Made by a program: the position numbers and the translations under genes. 64,000 nucleotides of DNA from Sphingopyxis sp. OPL5. Lineage in GTDB: Bacteria; Pseudomonadota; Alphaproteobacteria; Sphingomonadales; Sphingomonadaceae. Positions 26,951 to 36,406 of the stretch are shown here, one piece after another (within the stretch, counting starts at the first letter, position 1; the number at the start of each line of letters is the position of its first letter). The stretch lies in the NCBI RefSeq assembly GCF_003797775.2, contig NZ_CP060725.1, positions 4,272,001 through 4,336,000 of the forward strand, in the 5' to 3' direction. A model generated the notes under the pieces. It had not been told where the DNA came from, did not search any database, and worked only from the letters and a program-made list of their open reading frames with translations.

Positions 26951-28255
26951 CTAGATCGGCCGAATGTCGCCCCGGATGCGATCGAACCGTGCGGCGACGT
27001 GCCGCGCGTAGGGCAGGCCGTGGTCGCGAATCACGAGCGCATCGCCATCCCACTCGACAATCCCTCGTCGTTCGAAATCCGTCAGGGCGCTTCGAGCCGG
27101 CGCGAGCTCATCGAAACTCAAATGCGCGCGCCCGTTGCACAACAGGTCGCGAATATGCCGCGCGCGCCGCTGCTCTCCCGCCTCGACCCGGACGCCTCTC
27201 ACCGCGGTGAGTCGCCCCCCGCCGACAAGATCGCGATAGGAGCCGGACCGCTTCTCGTTCTGGACGATCAGATCGGGAAACTTGCTGATCGCGCTGGCGC
27301 CGAAACCAAGCAAAATGGGGGCGGCGTCCTCGGTAAAGCCCTGAAAATTGCGATTCACCCGGCCTTCGCGAGCTGCGAGGGCGAGCGAATCGTCGGGCCG
27401 GGCGAAATGATCGAAGCCGACGGGGAGATAACCAGCCGCGGTCAGCCGTCGATAGCCAAGCTCGGCCTGCTCGAAGCGAAGGCGCTGGTCGGGCAGCCGG
27501 CTCGCGTCGATCCGCCGCTGGCGCGCGATCATCTGCGGAAGATGGGCGTAACCGAAAAAGGCGATGCGGCTCGGCGCCAGCGCCAGCGCCTCGTCGATCG
27601 TCGATTCAACATCGGCCAGTTCCTGTCCGGGCAGGCCGTACATCAGATCGAAATTGATCGCGTTGATATCGCGCAGGCGCAGCGCGGCGACGACGCGCTC
27701 GATGTGCGAAAGCGGCTGGATGCGCCCGATCGCCTGCTGGACGTGCGGCGCGAAGGTCTGGATGCCGAGGCTGACCCGCGTGACATGCGCCGCCGCGAGC
27801 ACCAGCGCCCATTCGGGTGAGAAGCCACGCGGATCCAGCTCGATAGAGACGTCGGGCCGGTGCGCATCGAAAACGGTGAGCAGCAGGTCGAGCAAGCGCA
27901 CCAGTTCGACCGGCGCGATCGCATTGGGGCTGCCGCCGCCGAAAGCGATGCGGCTCACGCGCCCGCGTCCGCCCAGCCGCTTCGCGACCAGCGCGATCTC
28001 CGACCTGAGCGCCGTCAGATAATCGTCGAGCCGCTGCTTACGACCCGCCGCGCCGGTGTTGCAGCCGCAATACCAGCAGATGCTCTCGCAAAAGGGGATA
28101 TGGACATAGAGCGAGACCGGCGTCGCCGGTTCGACTGCATCAAGGGCGCGCGCATAATCGTCCGCGCCAACATCTTCGGCGAATTCCATCGCCGTCGGAT
28201 AGCTGGTGTAGCGCGGAACCGGCTTTGCGAGCAGATCGGGATGATAGGACCACAT
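26951..28255 (-). CDS. hemN: Oxygen-independent coproporphyrinogen III oxidase
   Basis: A 434-residue radical-SAM enzyme that converts coproporphyrinogen III to protoporphyrinogen IX without oxygen. The cluster cysteines Cys56, Cys60 and Cys63 are in CESICWYCGC, with the extra Cys65 of true HemN. The SAM motif GGGSPNAI follows, and VSLGIQTFAPHVQQAIGR is the conserved mid-domain region. The C-terminal HemN domain is complete. A perfect FNR box lies 35-48 bases upstream of the start. It is next to the cbb3 oxidase genes, which need heme under low oxygen. Confidence 0.93.
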   Translation of the reverse strand: MWSYHPDLLAKPVPRYTSYPTAMEFAEDVGADDYARALDAVEPATPVSLYVHIPFCESICWYCGCNTGAAGRKQRLDDYLTALRSEIALVAKRLGGRGRVSRIAFGGGSPNAIAPVELVRLLDLLLTVFDAHRPDVSIELDPRGFSPEWALVLAAAHVTRVSLGIQTFAPHVQQAIGRIQPLSHIERVVAALRLRDINAINFDLMYGLPGQELADVESTIDEALALAPSRIAFFGYAHLPQMIARQRRIDASRLPDQRLRFEQAELGYRRLTAAGYLPVGFDHFARPDDSLALAAREGRVNRNFQGFTEDAAPILLGFGASAISKFPDLIVQNEKRSGSYRDLVGGGRLTAVRGVRVEAGEQRRARHIRDLLCNGRAHLSFDELAPARSALTDFERRGIVEWDGDALVIRDHGLPYARHVAARFDRIRGDIRPI

Positions 28256-28289
28256 GCACGCACCCTATGCCCGAACCGGCACCACGACA

Positions 28290-28303
28290 TTGATCGGGAT
28301 CAA
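28290..28303. promoter_or_regulatory. FNR box TTGATCGGGATCAA upstream of hemN
   Basis: The site matches the consensus TTGAT-N4-ATCAA at all ten positions. It lies 35-48 bases before the hemN start, in the 59-base gap after the end of the cco operon. The Fnr-type regulator encoded at 36407-37198 is the likely activator. Confidence 0.85.
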
Positions 28304-28314
28304 CGGCGACGGAA

Positions 28315-28542
28315 TCAGCAGCAGCCCAACGACCCCGCCCGCTTGCCGCGACGTTCGCCGATCATGTGGCAGGCCTTGGCACAGTCGCGCCGCTGTTTCG
28401 GGTCGGCGGGATCGCCCGGTACGATCATCCGGTGCGCCGCGCCGCCGCACGAGGGAACGGTCAGGACGCGCGCTTCGGCTGCACCGGGCGGCTGCATCAG
28501 CACCGCCGCGGCCAACGCCAGAACGAAATACCGCGCGATCAT
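28315..28542 (-). CDS. Small cysteine-rich exported peptide coupled to ccoS
   Basis: A 75-residue protein I do not recognise. It has a signal peptide (MIARYFVLALAAAVLMQPPG) and a mature part with six cysteines: one in PSCGG, a pair in CAKACHM, and an end of GSLGCC. CAKACH is a CxxxCH variant that could bind heme or copper, but this is not shown. Its ATG overlaps the ccoS stop by four bases, so it is translated with the cbb3 assembly genes and probably serves oxidase assembly or metal delivery in the periplasm. Confidence 0.65.
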   Translation of the reverse strand: MIARYFVLALAAAVLMQPPGAAEARVLTVPSCGGAAHRMIVPGDPADPKQRRDCAKACHMIGERRGKRAGSLGCC

Positions 28543-28694
28543 GGGACGTCCTTCTCCTCATCCTCGACGAAGATGCGCAGCGCCGCGCCGTCAAGATCGT
28601 CGAACTGCCCGCCGCGCAGCGACCAGAAAAAAGCGGCGAGGCCTATGAGCCCGAGGCCGAGTGCGACCGGGATCAGGACGAGCAGCCCGTTCAT
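28539..28694 (-). CDS. ccoS: Cbb3 oxidase maturation protein CcoS
   Basis: A 51-residue inner-membrane protein (MNGLLVLIPVALGLGLIGLA then AFFWSLRGGQFDDLDG) with one transmembrane helix. FFWSLRGGQFDDLDG is the family signature. CcoS is needed for cofactor insertion into the cbb3-type oxidase. Its start overlaps the ccoI stop and its stop overlaps the next small gene, both as ATGA. The gene is within the compact ccoGHIS operon. Confidence 0.92.
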   Translation of the reverse strand: MNGLLVLIPVALGLGLIGLAAFFWSLRGGQFDDLDGAALRIFVEDEEKDVP

Positions 28695-30811
28695 CGCGCC
28701 GAGCCCTTCAACCGCAGCGCATTGCCGACGACGATCAGCGACGATCCCGACATTGCGATGGCGGCGACCAACGGTGTTACATAGCCGAGAAAAGCGAGCG
28801 GGACCGCGACGACATTATAGCCGATCGCGAGCGCGAAATTCTGTCGCACGATCGCCTGCGTCCGCCGCGCCACCCGGATCGCCTGCATTACCGGCATCAG
28901 CCGGTCGCCAAGGAAGATGCAATCGGCGGCATTCTTGCCCGCATCGCTCGCCGAGGCCGGCGCGATCGAGGCATGACCGGCGGCCAGCGCCGGACCATCG
29001 TTCAGCCCGTCGCCGATCATCAACACCTTATGTCCCATTGCGGCCTGCCGCGCGATGGCGGCGAGCTTGTCCTGCGGGCTCATGCTGGTCTGGGCGGTCA
29101 GCCCGAGCGCGCGCGCCACCGGCGCGACAGCTGCGGCACGATCGCCCGACAAGATCGTTGGCACGACGTCGGCGCGCCGCAGCGCCGCGATCGTGTCGGG
29201 GGCGTCGGGACGAAGCGTGTCGGAGAAGCGGACGATGATCGCCGGCACGCCGTCGATCGCCAGCTCGGTCGCGAGCGCGCTGTCGGCGAGGGTCTGCGCG
29301 GGCCGACCCAGCGTCACCCGGCGCGTCCCCCACCGCGCCTCGATCCCGGCGCCGGGGGTTTCGCGGATCGCCTCGACCGCAAGCGGCGTCACGCCCGCCG
29401 CCGTCAGGTCGCGGGTCAGCGCCTCGCTGAGCGGATGACGGCTGGCGCGCCCCAGCGCGAGCAGCAGCGCGCGGGCGGTGGCGTCGGCGGCATCGAGATT
29501 GGCCGCGACCGGTCGCCCGAGAGTCAGCGTTCCCGTCTTGTCGATCATCGCCCGATCGACCTCGGCCAGCCGTTCAAGCGCCGATCCGTCCTTCACCAGC
29601 ACCCCGACCCGCATCAGCGCGCCCGCCGCGACGATCTGCGCCGCAGGCACCGCGAGGCCGAGCGCACAGGGACATGTGATGATCAGCACCGCGACTGCAA
29701 TCAGCAAGCTGTGGTGCCAGCCGGCCCCGGCGATCATCCAGCCGGCGAAAGCGAGCAAAGCCAGGGTGTGGACCGCAGGCGCATAATAGCGCGCCGCGCG
29801 ATCGGCGATGCGGACATAACGCGACTTGCCCTGCGCCGCCTCGCCCATCAGACGCGCAATGTCGGCGATCGCGGTGTCGGCGCCCGCCGCAGTCACCAGG
29901 ACACGGATCGGCGCTTCGATATTCAGCGTCCCGGCGTGAACGGGATCGCCGCTCAGCACCTCCCGCGGCGCGCTTTCGCCGGTCAGCAGCGACAGGTCGA
30001 TCTGGCTGGCACCGCCGACGATCACGCCGTCGGCCGCCAGCCGCTCGCCCGCGGCGACCAGCATGACCAAGCCGGGTTCGATCGCAGTGGCGTCGACCCA
30101 GCGGCTTGCTTCGTCCGGGTCGACGACCATCGCGCCGGTGCCCATGTTGCGGAGCAGCGCCGTCACCCCGCCCCGCGCGCGGTCGCGCATCACGCTGTCG
30201 AGCCAGCGGCCGCAGAGCAAGAAGAACAGCAGCATCACGACGCCGTCGAAATAGGCGTGGGGGCCGTGGGTCGCAGTTTCGTACAGGCTGAGCGCGGTCG
30301 CGATCAGCACCCCGATGCTGATCGGCACGTCCATATTGGTCCGGCCGTGGCGAACCGCGCGCCACGCCGAACGGAAGAAGGACCGCCCGGCATAGGCGAC
30401 CGTCGGCAGCGCGATCGCCGCCGACAGCCAATGGAACAGGTCACGCGTCGCGCCGCTTGCGCCTGACCAGACCGACACAGACAGCAGCATGATGTTCATC
30501 ATCGCGAAGCCCGACACCGCGACCGCGCGCAGCAGCGCGCGGCTGTCGGAGGCTCCACGATCGACCTCCGGCGGACCGTCGCCGATCGGATGCGCCTCGA
30601 ACCCGAGCCGCGAGAAGGCGCCGATCAACTCGGGCGTTTCGGCGTCGGGGGTGCAGGACAGATGCACGCGCTTTTCGGTGAAATTGACCCGCGCGGCGGC
30701 GATCCGCCGGTCGCGCACCAACCCCTGCTCCAGCTTGGCGATGCAGCCCGCGCAGCGGATGTCGGGCACCGCGAAATCGCGTTCGATCAACGAGTTCGCG
30801 ACCGCGGTCAT
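28691..30811 (-). CDS. ccoI: Copper-transporting P-type ATPase CcoI/FixI
   Basis: A 706-residue P1B-type ATPase that delivers copper for the cbb3 oxidase. An N-terminal metal-binding domain has Cys20 and Cys23 in RCAGCIAKLEQG. The membrane metal motif CPC is in IITCPCALGLAVP, the phosphorylation site is DKTGTLTLG, and GDGLNDGPALA is the hinge. Its position between ccoH and ccoS supports CcoI rather than a general copper exporter. It overlaps both neighbours by four bases. Confidence 0.93.
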   Translation of the reverse strand: MTAVANSLIERDFAVPDIRCAGCIAKLEQGLVRDRRIAAARVNFTEKRVHLSCTPDAETPELIGAFSRLGFEAHPIGDGPPEVDRGASDSRALLRAVAVSGFAMMNIMLLSVSVWSGASGATRDLFHWLSAAIALPTVAYAGRSFFRSAWRAVRHGRTNMDVPISIGVLIATALSLYETATHGPHAYFDGVVMLLFFLLCGRWLDSVMRDRARGGVTALLRNMGTGAMVVDPDEASRWVDATAIEPGLVMLVAAGERLAADGVIVGGASQIDLSLLTGESAPREVLSGDPVHAGTLNIEAPIRVLVTAAGADTAIADIARLMGEAAQGKSRYVRIADRAARYYAPAVHTLALLAFAGWMIAGAGWHHSLLIAVAVLIITCPCALGLAVPAAQIVAAGALMRVGVLVKDGSALERLAEVDRAMIDKTGTLTLGRPVAANLDAADATARALLLALGRASRHPLSEALTRDLTAAGVTPLAVEAIRETPGAGIEARWGTRRVTLGRPAQTLADSALATELAIDGVPAIIVRFSDTLRPDAPDTIAALRRADVVPTILSGDRAAAVAPVARALGLTAQTSMSPQDKLAAIARQAAMGHKVLMIGDGLNDGPALAAGHASIAPASASDAGKNAADCIFLGDRLMPVMQAIRVARRTQAIVRQNFALAIGYNVVAVPLAFLGYVTPLVAAIAMSGSSLIVVGNALRLKGSAR

Positions 30812-31278
30812 TGGAGATCGATCCGATAGCGCGCCTCGTCGGCACCGTGATGCACCGACAGGTCGATCTGCCAGCGCCCGGCTGGCAAGGCCTCGGCCGA
30901 ACGCAAAGCGCCGCCTGCAGCTGGTACGAAGCGCATCGCGCGCGCAGGCGCTTGACCGAGCGGATGACGGAGCGTCGCAACGATGCGCAGCCCGTCCAGC
31001 GGCGCGCCGTCCTTGCGGACGATCAGCCGGACATGCCGGTCAGAGTCGACAGTGACGCTCTTGTCCCAGCCGAGCCGCTCTTGCGCCGCGGCCCGCGCGA
31101 GCCATTCATTGTAATGTTGGCTCGCAACATAGCTGTTGTCGACCACGGTGCCGCCAAAGGTCGACAGCGCAAAGCTCGCCATCACGATATTGACGCTGAT
31201 GACGACGCCGAAGAAGGCGATCAGGATGATCGCCGCATGGCGCCCGGTGAAGGGCTTTCGTTCGCGCTTGTCGGTCAT
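30808..31278 (-). CDS. ccoH: Cbb3 oxidase assembly protein CcoH/FixH
   Basis: A 156-residue protein with one transmembrane helix (about residues 14-38, HAAIILIAFFGVVISVNIVM) and a periplasmic FixH domain beginning FGGTVVDNSYVASQHYNEWL. CcoH helps assemble the cbb3 oxidase. It overlaps ccoG at the start and ccoI at the stop by four bases each, the standard GHIS order. Confidence 0.9.
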   Translation of the reverse strand: MTDKRERKPFTGRHAAIILIAFFGVVISVNIVMASFALSTFGGTVVDNSYVASQHYNEWLARAAAQERLGWDKSVTVDSDRHVRLIVRKDGAPLDGLRIVATLRHPLGQAPARAMRFVPAAGGALRSAEALPAGRWQIDLSVHHGADEARYRIDLQ

Positions 31279-32732
31279 GGTTCGGTCCCCGGCCGGTCGA
31301 ACTGGATGGTCTCGCTGTCGCCGCGCGGATCGTCGTCGAGCGCGCGCACCGCGATCATGAATTCCTGCCGCGCCGGGCCCGCGCCAGGAGCGACGATAAA
31401 CAGCCGCGCGCTCGTCACCCGGTCAGGCGCGAGCGACATGCGCAGGCTCTGCCGCGCCGTCTCGCGCGCGCCGCCGTCGGTCCACAACCGCGCGCCGGGC
31501 AGGCCGCTCAGCGTGACCTCGATCATGCGCGGGCGGAGTTCCATGTTGCGCAGCTTCAGCGTGTAATTGTTGCGGATCGCGCCGTCGGAAAGCTGAACAT
31601 AGAGCGGGCTGCGCTCGTGCTGGACGGCAAGATCGAGACGGGTGCGCTGGCCGAGGGTGAAGAGCATCGCGAGGCCGATCGCCCCCCACAGGCCGAAATA
31701 CAGTAGCGTCCGCGGGCGGAAGAGCGTCTTGCGGATCGGCGGCGCGACCCCGCCCGCCTTTTCGGTCGCGGCGTCGTCGAGCGTGCAATAGTCGATCAGG
31801 CCGCGCGGTCGGCCGACCTGCGCCATCACGCTGTCGCAGGCGTCGATGCACAGCGCGCAGGTGATGCAGCCGATCTGCGGCCCCTCGCGAATGTCGATGC
31901 CGGTCGGGCAGACCGCGACGCACTGGTTGCAATCGACACAGTCGCCAAAGGCGCCGGGGTTCTTCTCGGCCTTCTTGACGCTGGCGCGCGGCTCGCCGCG
32001 CCAGTCCTTGTACGTCACCAGCAGCGATTTCTCGTCCATCATCGCGGTCTGGATGCGCGGCCAGGGGCACATATAAATGCACACCTGTTCGCGCAGGAAG
32101 CCGCCGAGGACAAAGGTCGTCGCGGTCAGCACCGCCACCGTGACATAGGCGACCGGCGCGGCTTGCCCGGTCCAGAAATCATGCGTCAGCGTCGGCGCGT
32201 CGGCGAAATACATGATCCACGCACCGCCGGTCCAGAATGCGACGGTCAGGTAGACCGCATATTTCAGCGTCCGCTTGACGATCTTCTCGGCCGTCCATGG
32301 AGCGTTCGCGAGGCGGATCTGCGCGTTGCGGTCGCCGTCGATCAGCCGGTCGACATGCTGGAACAGGTCGGTCCACACCGTCTGTGGACAGGCATAACCG
32401 CACCACGCGCGCCCGACCGCACTGGTGACGAGGAACAGCCCGATCCCCGCCATGATGAGCAGGCCCGCGACATAATAGAATTCATGCGGCCAGATCTCGA
32501 TCTGGAACATGTAGAAGCGCCGGTTCGCCAGATCGACGAGCACAGCCTGGTCGGGCGCATGGGGGCCGCGATCCCAGCGGATCCACGGCGTTCCGTAATA
32601 GATCGCCAGCGTGACCGCCATGATCGCCCATTTGAAACGCCGGAAAGGGCCGTCCACCTTCTTGGGGTAGACGCCCTTGCGCGCCGCATAGAGCGATCCA
32701 TGCTCGCCGGTCAGGTCGTCAGGGCTGGCCAT
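31275..32732 (-). CDS. ccoG: Cbb3 oxidase assembly ferredoxin CcoG/FixG
   Basis: A 485-residue membrane protein with two 4Fe-4S motifs, CVDCNQCVAVCPTG and CITCALCIDACDSV. It has about five transmembrane segments and a C-terminal Ig-like domain. CcoG reduces copper(II) for CcoI and oxidase assembly. The ATG at 32732 (MASPDDLTG) overlaps the end of ccoP by 14 bases. An upstream start would only add low-complexity Arg/Pro sequence. Confidence 0.92.
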   Translation of the reverse strand: MASPDDLTGEHGSLYAARKGVYPKKVDGPFRRFKWAIMAVTLAIYYGTPWIRWDRGPHAPDQAVLVDLANRRFYMFQIEIWPHEFYYVAGLLIMAGIGLFLVTSAVGRAWCGYACPQTVWTDLFQHVDRLIDGDRNAQIRLANAPWTAEKIVKRTLKYAVYLTVAFWTGGAWIMYFADAPTLTHDFWTGQAAPVAYVTVAVLTATTFVLGGFLREQVCIYMCPWPRIQTAMMDEKSLLVTYKDWRGEPRASVKKAEKNPGAFGDCVDCNQCVAVCPTGIDIREGPQIGCITCALCIDACDSVMAQVGRPRGLIDYCTLDDAATEKAGGVAPPIRKTLFRPRTLLYFGLWGAIGLAMLFTLGQRTRLDLAVQHERSPLYVQLSDGAIRNNYTLKLRNMELRPRMIEVTLSGLPGARLWTDGGARETARQSLRMSLAPDRVTSARLFIVAPGAGPARQEFMIAVRALDDDPRGDSETIQFDRPGTEP

Positions 32733-33663
32733 CGGCTCCCGGTCCTTCCGCCGCGGCGGCGGCCAAGGCCGGCGCCGGCGCCTTTTCGCCGCCGCCGAGC
32801 GAATAGACATAAGCGGCGAGCATCTTGATCGTCCCCGGGTCGAGCCGGCTGTTCCAGCGCGGCATCACGCCGTTGCGCGGCTGAGTCACCGTCGCAGTGA
32901 TGCTGGCGCGGTCGCCGCCATAGAGCCAAATCGCATCGTTCAGCTTCGGCGCGCCGACCTCGCGCCCGCCGTTGCCGGTCGAGCCATGGCATACCGCGCA
33001 ATTCGCCTCGAACAGCACCGCGCCGCGCGCTGACGATGCGCTCCGCTTTTCCTGATGGCTGATCGTGCGGACAAAGCTCACCACGTCGGCGATCTGCGTT
33101 GGCTCGAGGATGCCGTCGCGTCCGAAGGCGGGCATCTGGCTGGTCCGCGTCGCCTTGTGATCGGGATTCCTGATGCCATGGGTGATCGTATATTCGATCG
33201 TCGCAAGATCGCCGCCCCACAGCCAGTCGTCGTCGGTCAGGCTGGGATAGAGCTTCTTCACCCCCGCGCCGCCCGCGCCGTGGCATTGGACGCAATGGAC
33301 ACGAAAGGCGGCCGCCCCGCCCTGCACCGCCGCCTGCATCAGTTCGGGTTTTGCGGGCAGGTCGGCGATCGAGGTCGCGGCGATCGCGTTCATCACCGGG
33401 GCGCGGCGCGCCGCGTCGGCCTGCATCTCCTGTTCGAGCTGGCCGCGACTGCTCCAGCCGAGCACACCCTCGGTCGCGCCATGGATCATCGGCCAGGCGG
33501 GATAGAGGATGACATAGACGATGCCCCAGACGATCGTCGCATAGAGCGACCATAGCCACCAGCGCGGCATCGGCGTGTCGAGTTCCTCGATGCCGTCCCA
33601 TTCGTGACCCGACGTGTGCGTGCCGGTCACTTCGTCGATACGTTTATGATCGGCCATGCTCAT
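32719..33663 (-). CDS. ccoP: Cbb3 oxidase subunit III, diheme cytochrome c
   Basis: A 314-residue subunit with an N-terminal transmembrane anchor near residues 35-58 and two class I cytochrome c domains. The heme sites are CVQCH at residues 124-128 and CAVCH at 222-226; QMPAFG and GVMPRW hold the methionine ligands. It passes electrons from soluble cytochrome c to CcoO. It overlaps ccoQ by 20 bases at its start. The Ala/Pro-rich C-terminal tail is longer than needed for the fold. Confidence 0.94.
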   Translation of the reverse strand: MSMADHKRIDEVTGTHTSGHEWDGIEELDTPMPRWWLWSLYATIVWGIVYVILYPAWPMIHGATEGVLGWSSRGQLEQEMQADAARRAPVMNAIAATSIADLPAKPELMQAAVQGGAAAFRVHCVQCHGAGGAGVKKLYPSLTDDDWLWGGDLATIEYTITHGIRNPDHKATRTSQMPAFGRDGILEPTQIADVVSFVRTISHQEKRSASSARGAVLFEANCAVCHGSTGNGGREVGAPKLNDAIWLYGGDRASITATVTQPRNGVMPRWNSRLDPGTIKMLAAYVYSLGGGEKAPAPALAAAAAEGPGADGQP

Positions 33664-33808
33664 CGTCCTTGAAGATCATATTTGCCGCTTCGTCATGGTG
33701 ACGGCGGGCGCCCTTGCGAAACGGCCAGGCGATGAAGAGGAGGAACATCGCCACCATGACGATCAGGCCCCAGCTGTCGGCGAAATGCCGCACCTCGTCA
33801 TAGCTCAT
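33644..33808 (-). CDS. ccoQ: Cbb3 oxidase subunit CcoQ
   Basis: A 54-residue protein with one transmembrane helix ([19 protein letters not shown]) and a charged C-terminus ([20 protein letters not shown]). CcoQ stabilises the cbb3 complex. Position between ccoO and ccoP, with overlaps of four and 20 bases, fixes the call. Confidence 0.92.
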   Translation of the reverse strand: MSYDEVRHFADSWGLIVMVAMFLLFIAWPFRKGARRHHDEAANMIFKDDEHGRS

Positions 33809-34581
33809 CGCACCGCTCCCGAAGCCGCGGCAGGCGCGTGCGCCTGTTCCTGCGGTGCCGCCTTTTCGACATCGACCAACGTGCCGAGCATCTGGAGATA
33901 GGCGATCAGCGCGTCCATTTCGGTCACCTGGGCGGGGTCGCCATCGAAATCGCGCACCTGCGCCTTCGGGTAGCGTTTGACGAGGTCGCCGGCCCCCGCG
34001 TCGGGATCGGCCTGCGCGCGGATGTCGTCGTTCGCCTTGGCAATGTCCTGCTTCGTATACGGAACGCCGACGCGGGTGAGCGCGGTCAGGTCGCGCTTCA
34101 TGTCGCCCGGGGCAAGATCGCGCTCGGCGAGGAAGGCATAACCGGGCATGATCGATTCGGGGACGACGCTGCGCGGGTCGATCAGATGCGCCTTGTGCCA
34201 TTCGTCCGAATAACGACCGCCGACACGGGCGAGGTCCGGCCCGGTCCGCTTCGACCCCCACTGGAACGGATGGTCGTACATGCTCTCGGCCGCCAGACTG
34301 TAATGGCCATAGCGTTCGACCTCGTCGCGGAACGGGCGGATCATCTGGCTGTGACAGGTGTAACAGCCTTCACGCATATAGATGTTGCGCCCCGCAAGCT
34401 CGAGCGGGGTGTAAGGGCGCATCCCGTCGACCTTCTCGATCGTGTTGTCGATCCAGAACAGGGGCGCGATCTCGACGATGCCGCCGATCGCAACGGCGAT
34501 CAGCGAAAAGAAGCCGAGCAGGCTGACGTTGCGTTCGAGCTTCTTGTGGCTGAAGCGTTTTTCGGCGGGTTGGATCGCCAT
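33805..34581 (-). CDS. ccoO: Cbb3 oxidase subunit II, monoheme cytochrome c
   Basis: A 258-residue subunit with an N-terminal membrane anchor ([20 protein letters not shown]) and one heme c site, CYTCH at residues 73-77 in [16 protein letters not shown], the family signature. A methionine in [10 protein letters not shown] is the sixth ligand. The length and composition are normal. It lies 13 bases after ccoN and overlaps ccoQ by four bases. Confidence 0.94.
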   Translation of the reverse strand: MAIQPAEKRFSHKKLERNVSLLGFFSLIAVAIGGIVEIAPLFWIDNTIEKVDGMRPYTPLELAGRNIYMREGCYTCHSQMIRPFRDEVERYGHYSLAAESMYDHPFQWGSKRTGPDLARVGGRYSDEWHKAHLIDPRSVVPESIMPGYAFLAERDLAPGDMKRDLTALTRVGVPYTKQDIAKANDDIRAQADPDAGAGDLVKRYPKAQVRDFDGDPAQVTEMDALIAYLQMLGTLVDVEKAAPQEQAHAPAAASGAVR

Positions 34582-34594
34582 TTGCCTTGGCTCC

Positions 34595-36256
34595 TTATTC
34601 GGCGGGAACGGGCGCCAGCGGACGGTCCGCGGCGGCGTTGTACGGCGTTTCGGTCATCGGTTTTTCCTCGCGGACCCTGCCCGCAAGCGTCGCCCAGACG
34701 TTGAAGACCATCAGCAGGAAGCCGGCGAGATACATCGCTCCGCCCGCGGCCCGGATCAGATACATCGGGTGCATCGCCGCAACGGTCTCGGCAAAGCTGT
34801 AGACGAGGTAGCCGTCGGCCCCATATTCGCGCCACATCAGCCCCTGCATGATCCCCGCCACCCACATCGAGGCGGCGTAAAAGACGATCCCCAGCGTCGC
34901 GAGCCAGAAGTGCCAGTTGACCATGCGCAGCGAATAGAGGCGCGGGCGTCCCCACAGGCGCGGCACCAGATAATAGACCGCGGCAAAGGTGATCATGCCG
35001 TTCCAGCCGAGCGCCCCGGCGTGAACGTGCGCGATCGTCCATTCGGTATAGTGGCTCAAACTGTTGAACGCCTTCACCGACAGCATCGGCCCCTCGAACG
35101 TCGCCATGCCATAGAAGGCGAGCGCGACGACCATCATGCGGATGATCGGGTCGGTACGAATCTTGTCCCACGCGCCGTTCAGCGTCATCAGCCCGTTGAT
35201 CATGCCGCCCCAACTCGGCATCCACAGGACGACCGAAAACACCATGCCCAACGTCTGCGCCCAGTCGGGCAGCGCTGTGTAATGGAGGTGGTGCGGCCCG
35301 GCCCAGATATAGAGGAAGATCAGCGACCAGAAATGCAGGATCGACAGGCGATAGCTGTAGATCGGCCGTTCCGCCTGCTTGGGAACGAAATAGTACATCA
35401 TCGCGAGGAAGGGCACGGTCAGGAAAAAGGCGACCGCATTATGCCCGTACCACCACTGCGTCAGCGCATCCTGCACCCCCGCAAAAGCCGAATAGCTTTT
35501 TGACCCGAAAATCGTCACTGGAATCGAAAGATTGTTGACGATGTGCAACATCGCGATGGTGACGATGAAGCTCAAATAGAACCAGTTGGCGACATAGATA
35601 TGCGGCTCGCGGCGTTTGACGATCGTGCCGACGAAGACGATGAAATAGACGATCCAGACGATCGTCAGCCACAGGTCGACATACCATTCGGGCTCGGCAT
35701 ATTCGCGCGCCTCGGTGACGCCCATGACATAGCCGGTGGCGGCAAGAACCAGAAAGAGCTGATAACCCCAGAAGACGAAGCGCGCGGCGCCGGGAAAGGC
35801 GAGCCGCGCGCGGCAGGTGCGCTGCACGACATAAAAGCTCGTCGCGATCAGGGCATTGCCGCCAAAGGCGAAGACGACCGCCGATGTGTGGAGCGGGCGC
35901 AGCCGCCCGAAGCTGGTATATTCGATCCCAAGATTGAGCGCCGGAAAGGCGAGTTGCAACGCGATATAGAGGCCGACCGCCAGCCCCGCGACGCCCCAGA
36001 AGATGGTAGCGATGACGCCCCAGCGCACCGGATCGTCATCATAGACGCCTTGGTCCGCGGGCATCTTCAGCAGCCCGCGCGCCATCCCCGCATAATCGGC
36101 GCGTGAGACGCGGAACCACAGCGCGATCATGCAGGTGATCGCGATGATGATCATATGAACCGCAAAGGGCGCGTCGACAGCCAGCGCCGCGAAGACCAGC
36201 GCCAGCAGCGCGAGCGCCAGCCAGCCGCCAGCCTTGAAAACCAGATCGTCCATCAT
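34595..36256 (-). CDS. ccoN: Cbb3 oxidase subunit I, catalytic
   Basis: A 553-residue heme-copper oxidase subunit with about twelve or more transmembrane helices. [20 protein letters not shown] holds one low-spin heme b ligand; WWYGHNAV supplies a CuB histidine with the cross-linked Tyr expected in [23 protein letters not shown] is also conserved. It reduces oxygen with high affinity and pumps protons. The ATG at 36256 has AGGG six to nine bases upstream; an earlier in-frame ATG at 36331 would overlap the FNR box. Two FNR-like boxes lie upstream. Confidence 0.95.
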   Translation of the reverse strand: MMDDLVFKAGGWLALALLALVFAALAVDAPFAVHMIIIAITCMIALWFRVSRADYAGMARGLLKMPADQGVYDDDPVRWGVIATIFWGVAGLAVGLYIALQLAFPALNLGIEYTSFGRLRPLHTSAVVFAFGGNALIATSFYVVQRTCRARLAFPGAARFVFWGYQLFLVLAATGYVMGVTEAREYAEPEWYVDLWLTIVWIVYFIVFVGTIVKRREPHIYVANWFYLSFIVTIAMLHIVNNLSIPVTIFGSKSYSAFAGVQDALTQWWYGHNAVAFFLTVPFLAMMYYFVPKQAERPIYSYRLSILHFWSLIFLYIWAGPHHLHYTALPDWAQTLGMVFSVVLWMPSWGGMINGLMTLNGAWDKIRTDPIIRMMVVALAFYGMATFEGPMLSVKAFNSLSHYTEWTIAHVHAGALGWNGMITFAAVYYLVPRLWGRPRLYSLRMVNWHFWLATLGIVFYAASMWVAGIMQGLMWREYGADGYLVYSFAETVAAMHPMYLIRAAGGAMYLAGFLLMVFNVWATLAGRVREEKPMTETPYNAAADRPLAPVPAE

Positions 36257-36330
36257 CGCGAATCCCTGTTCGGCGCGGCTCCATCCCGCGCGTTCACGAT
36301 CGTCCATGGCGGTGCGAGCGCCACCGAACA

Positions 36331-36367
36331 TTGACCTGGATCAACGAAAAATGTTGCGGCGCATCAA
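36331..36367. promoter_or_regulatory. Two FNR-like boxes upstream of ccoN
   Basis: TTGACCTGGATCAA at 36331-36344 matches TTGAT-N4-ATCAA at nine of ten positions. TTGCGGCGCATCAA at 36354-36367 matches at eight of ten. They are 75 and 98 bases from the ccoN start and 23 bases apart. They probably place the cco operon under the Fnr regulator encoded just upstream. Confidence 0.8.
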
Positions 36368-36406
36368 CGGGGCGATTTGCCCCAGAAAAACACCATGCGC
36401 GGGCGG

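Noticed and set aside
24551..27820. Plus-strand open frame of 1089 codons across btaA, btaB and hemN
   Set aside because: It covers several confirmed minus-strand genes and contains no recognisable motif.
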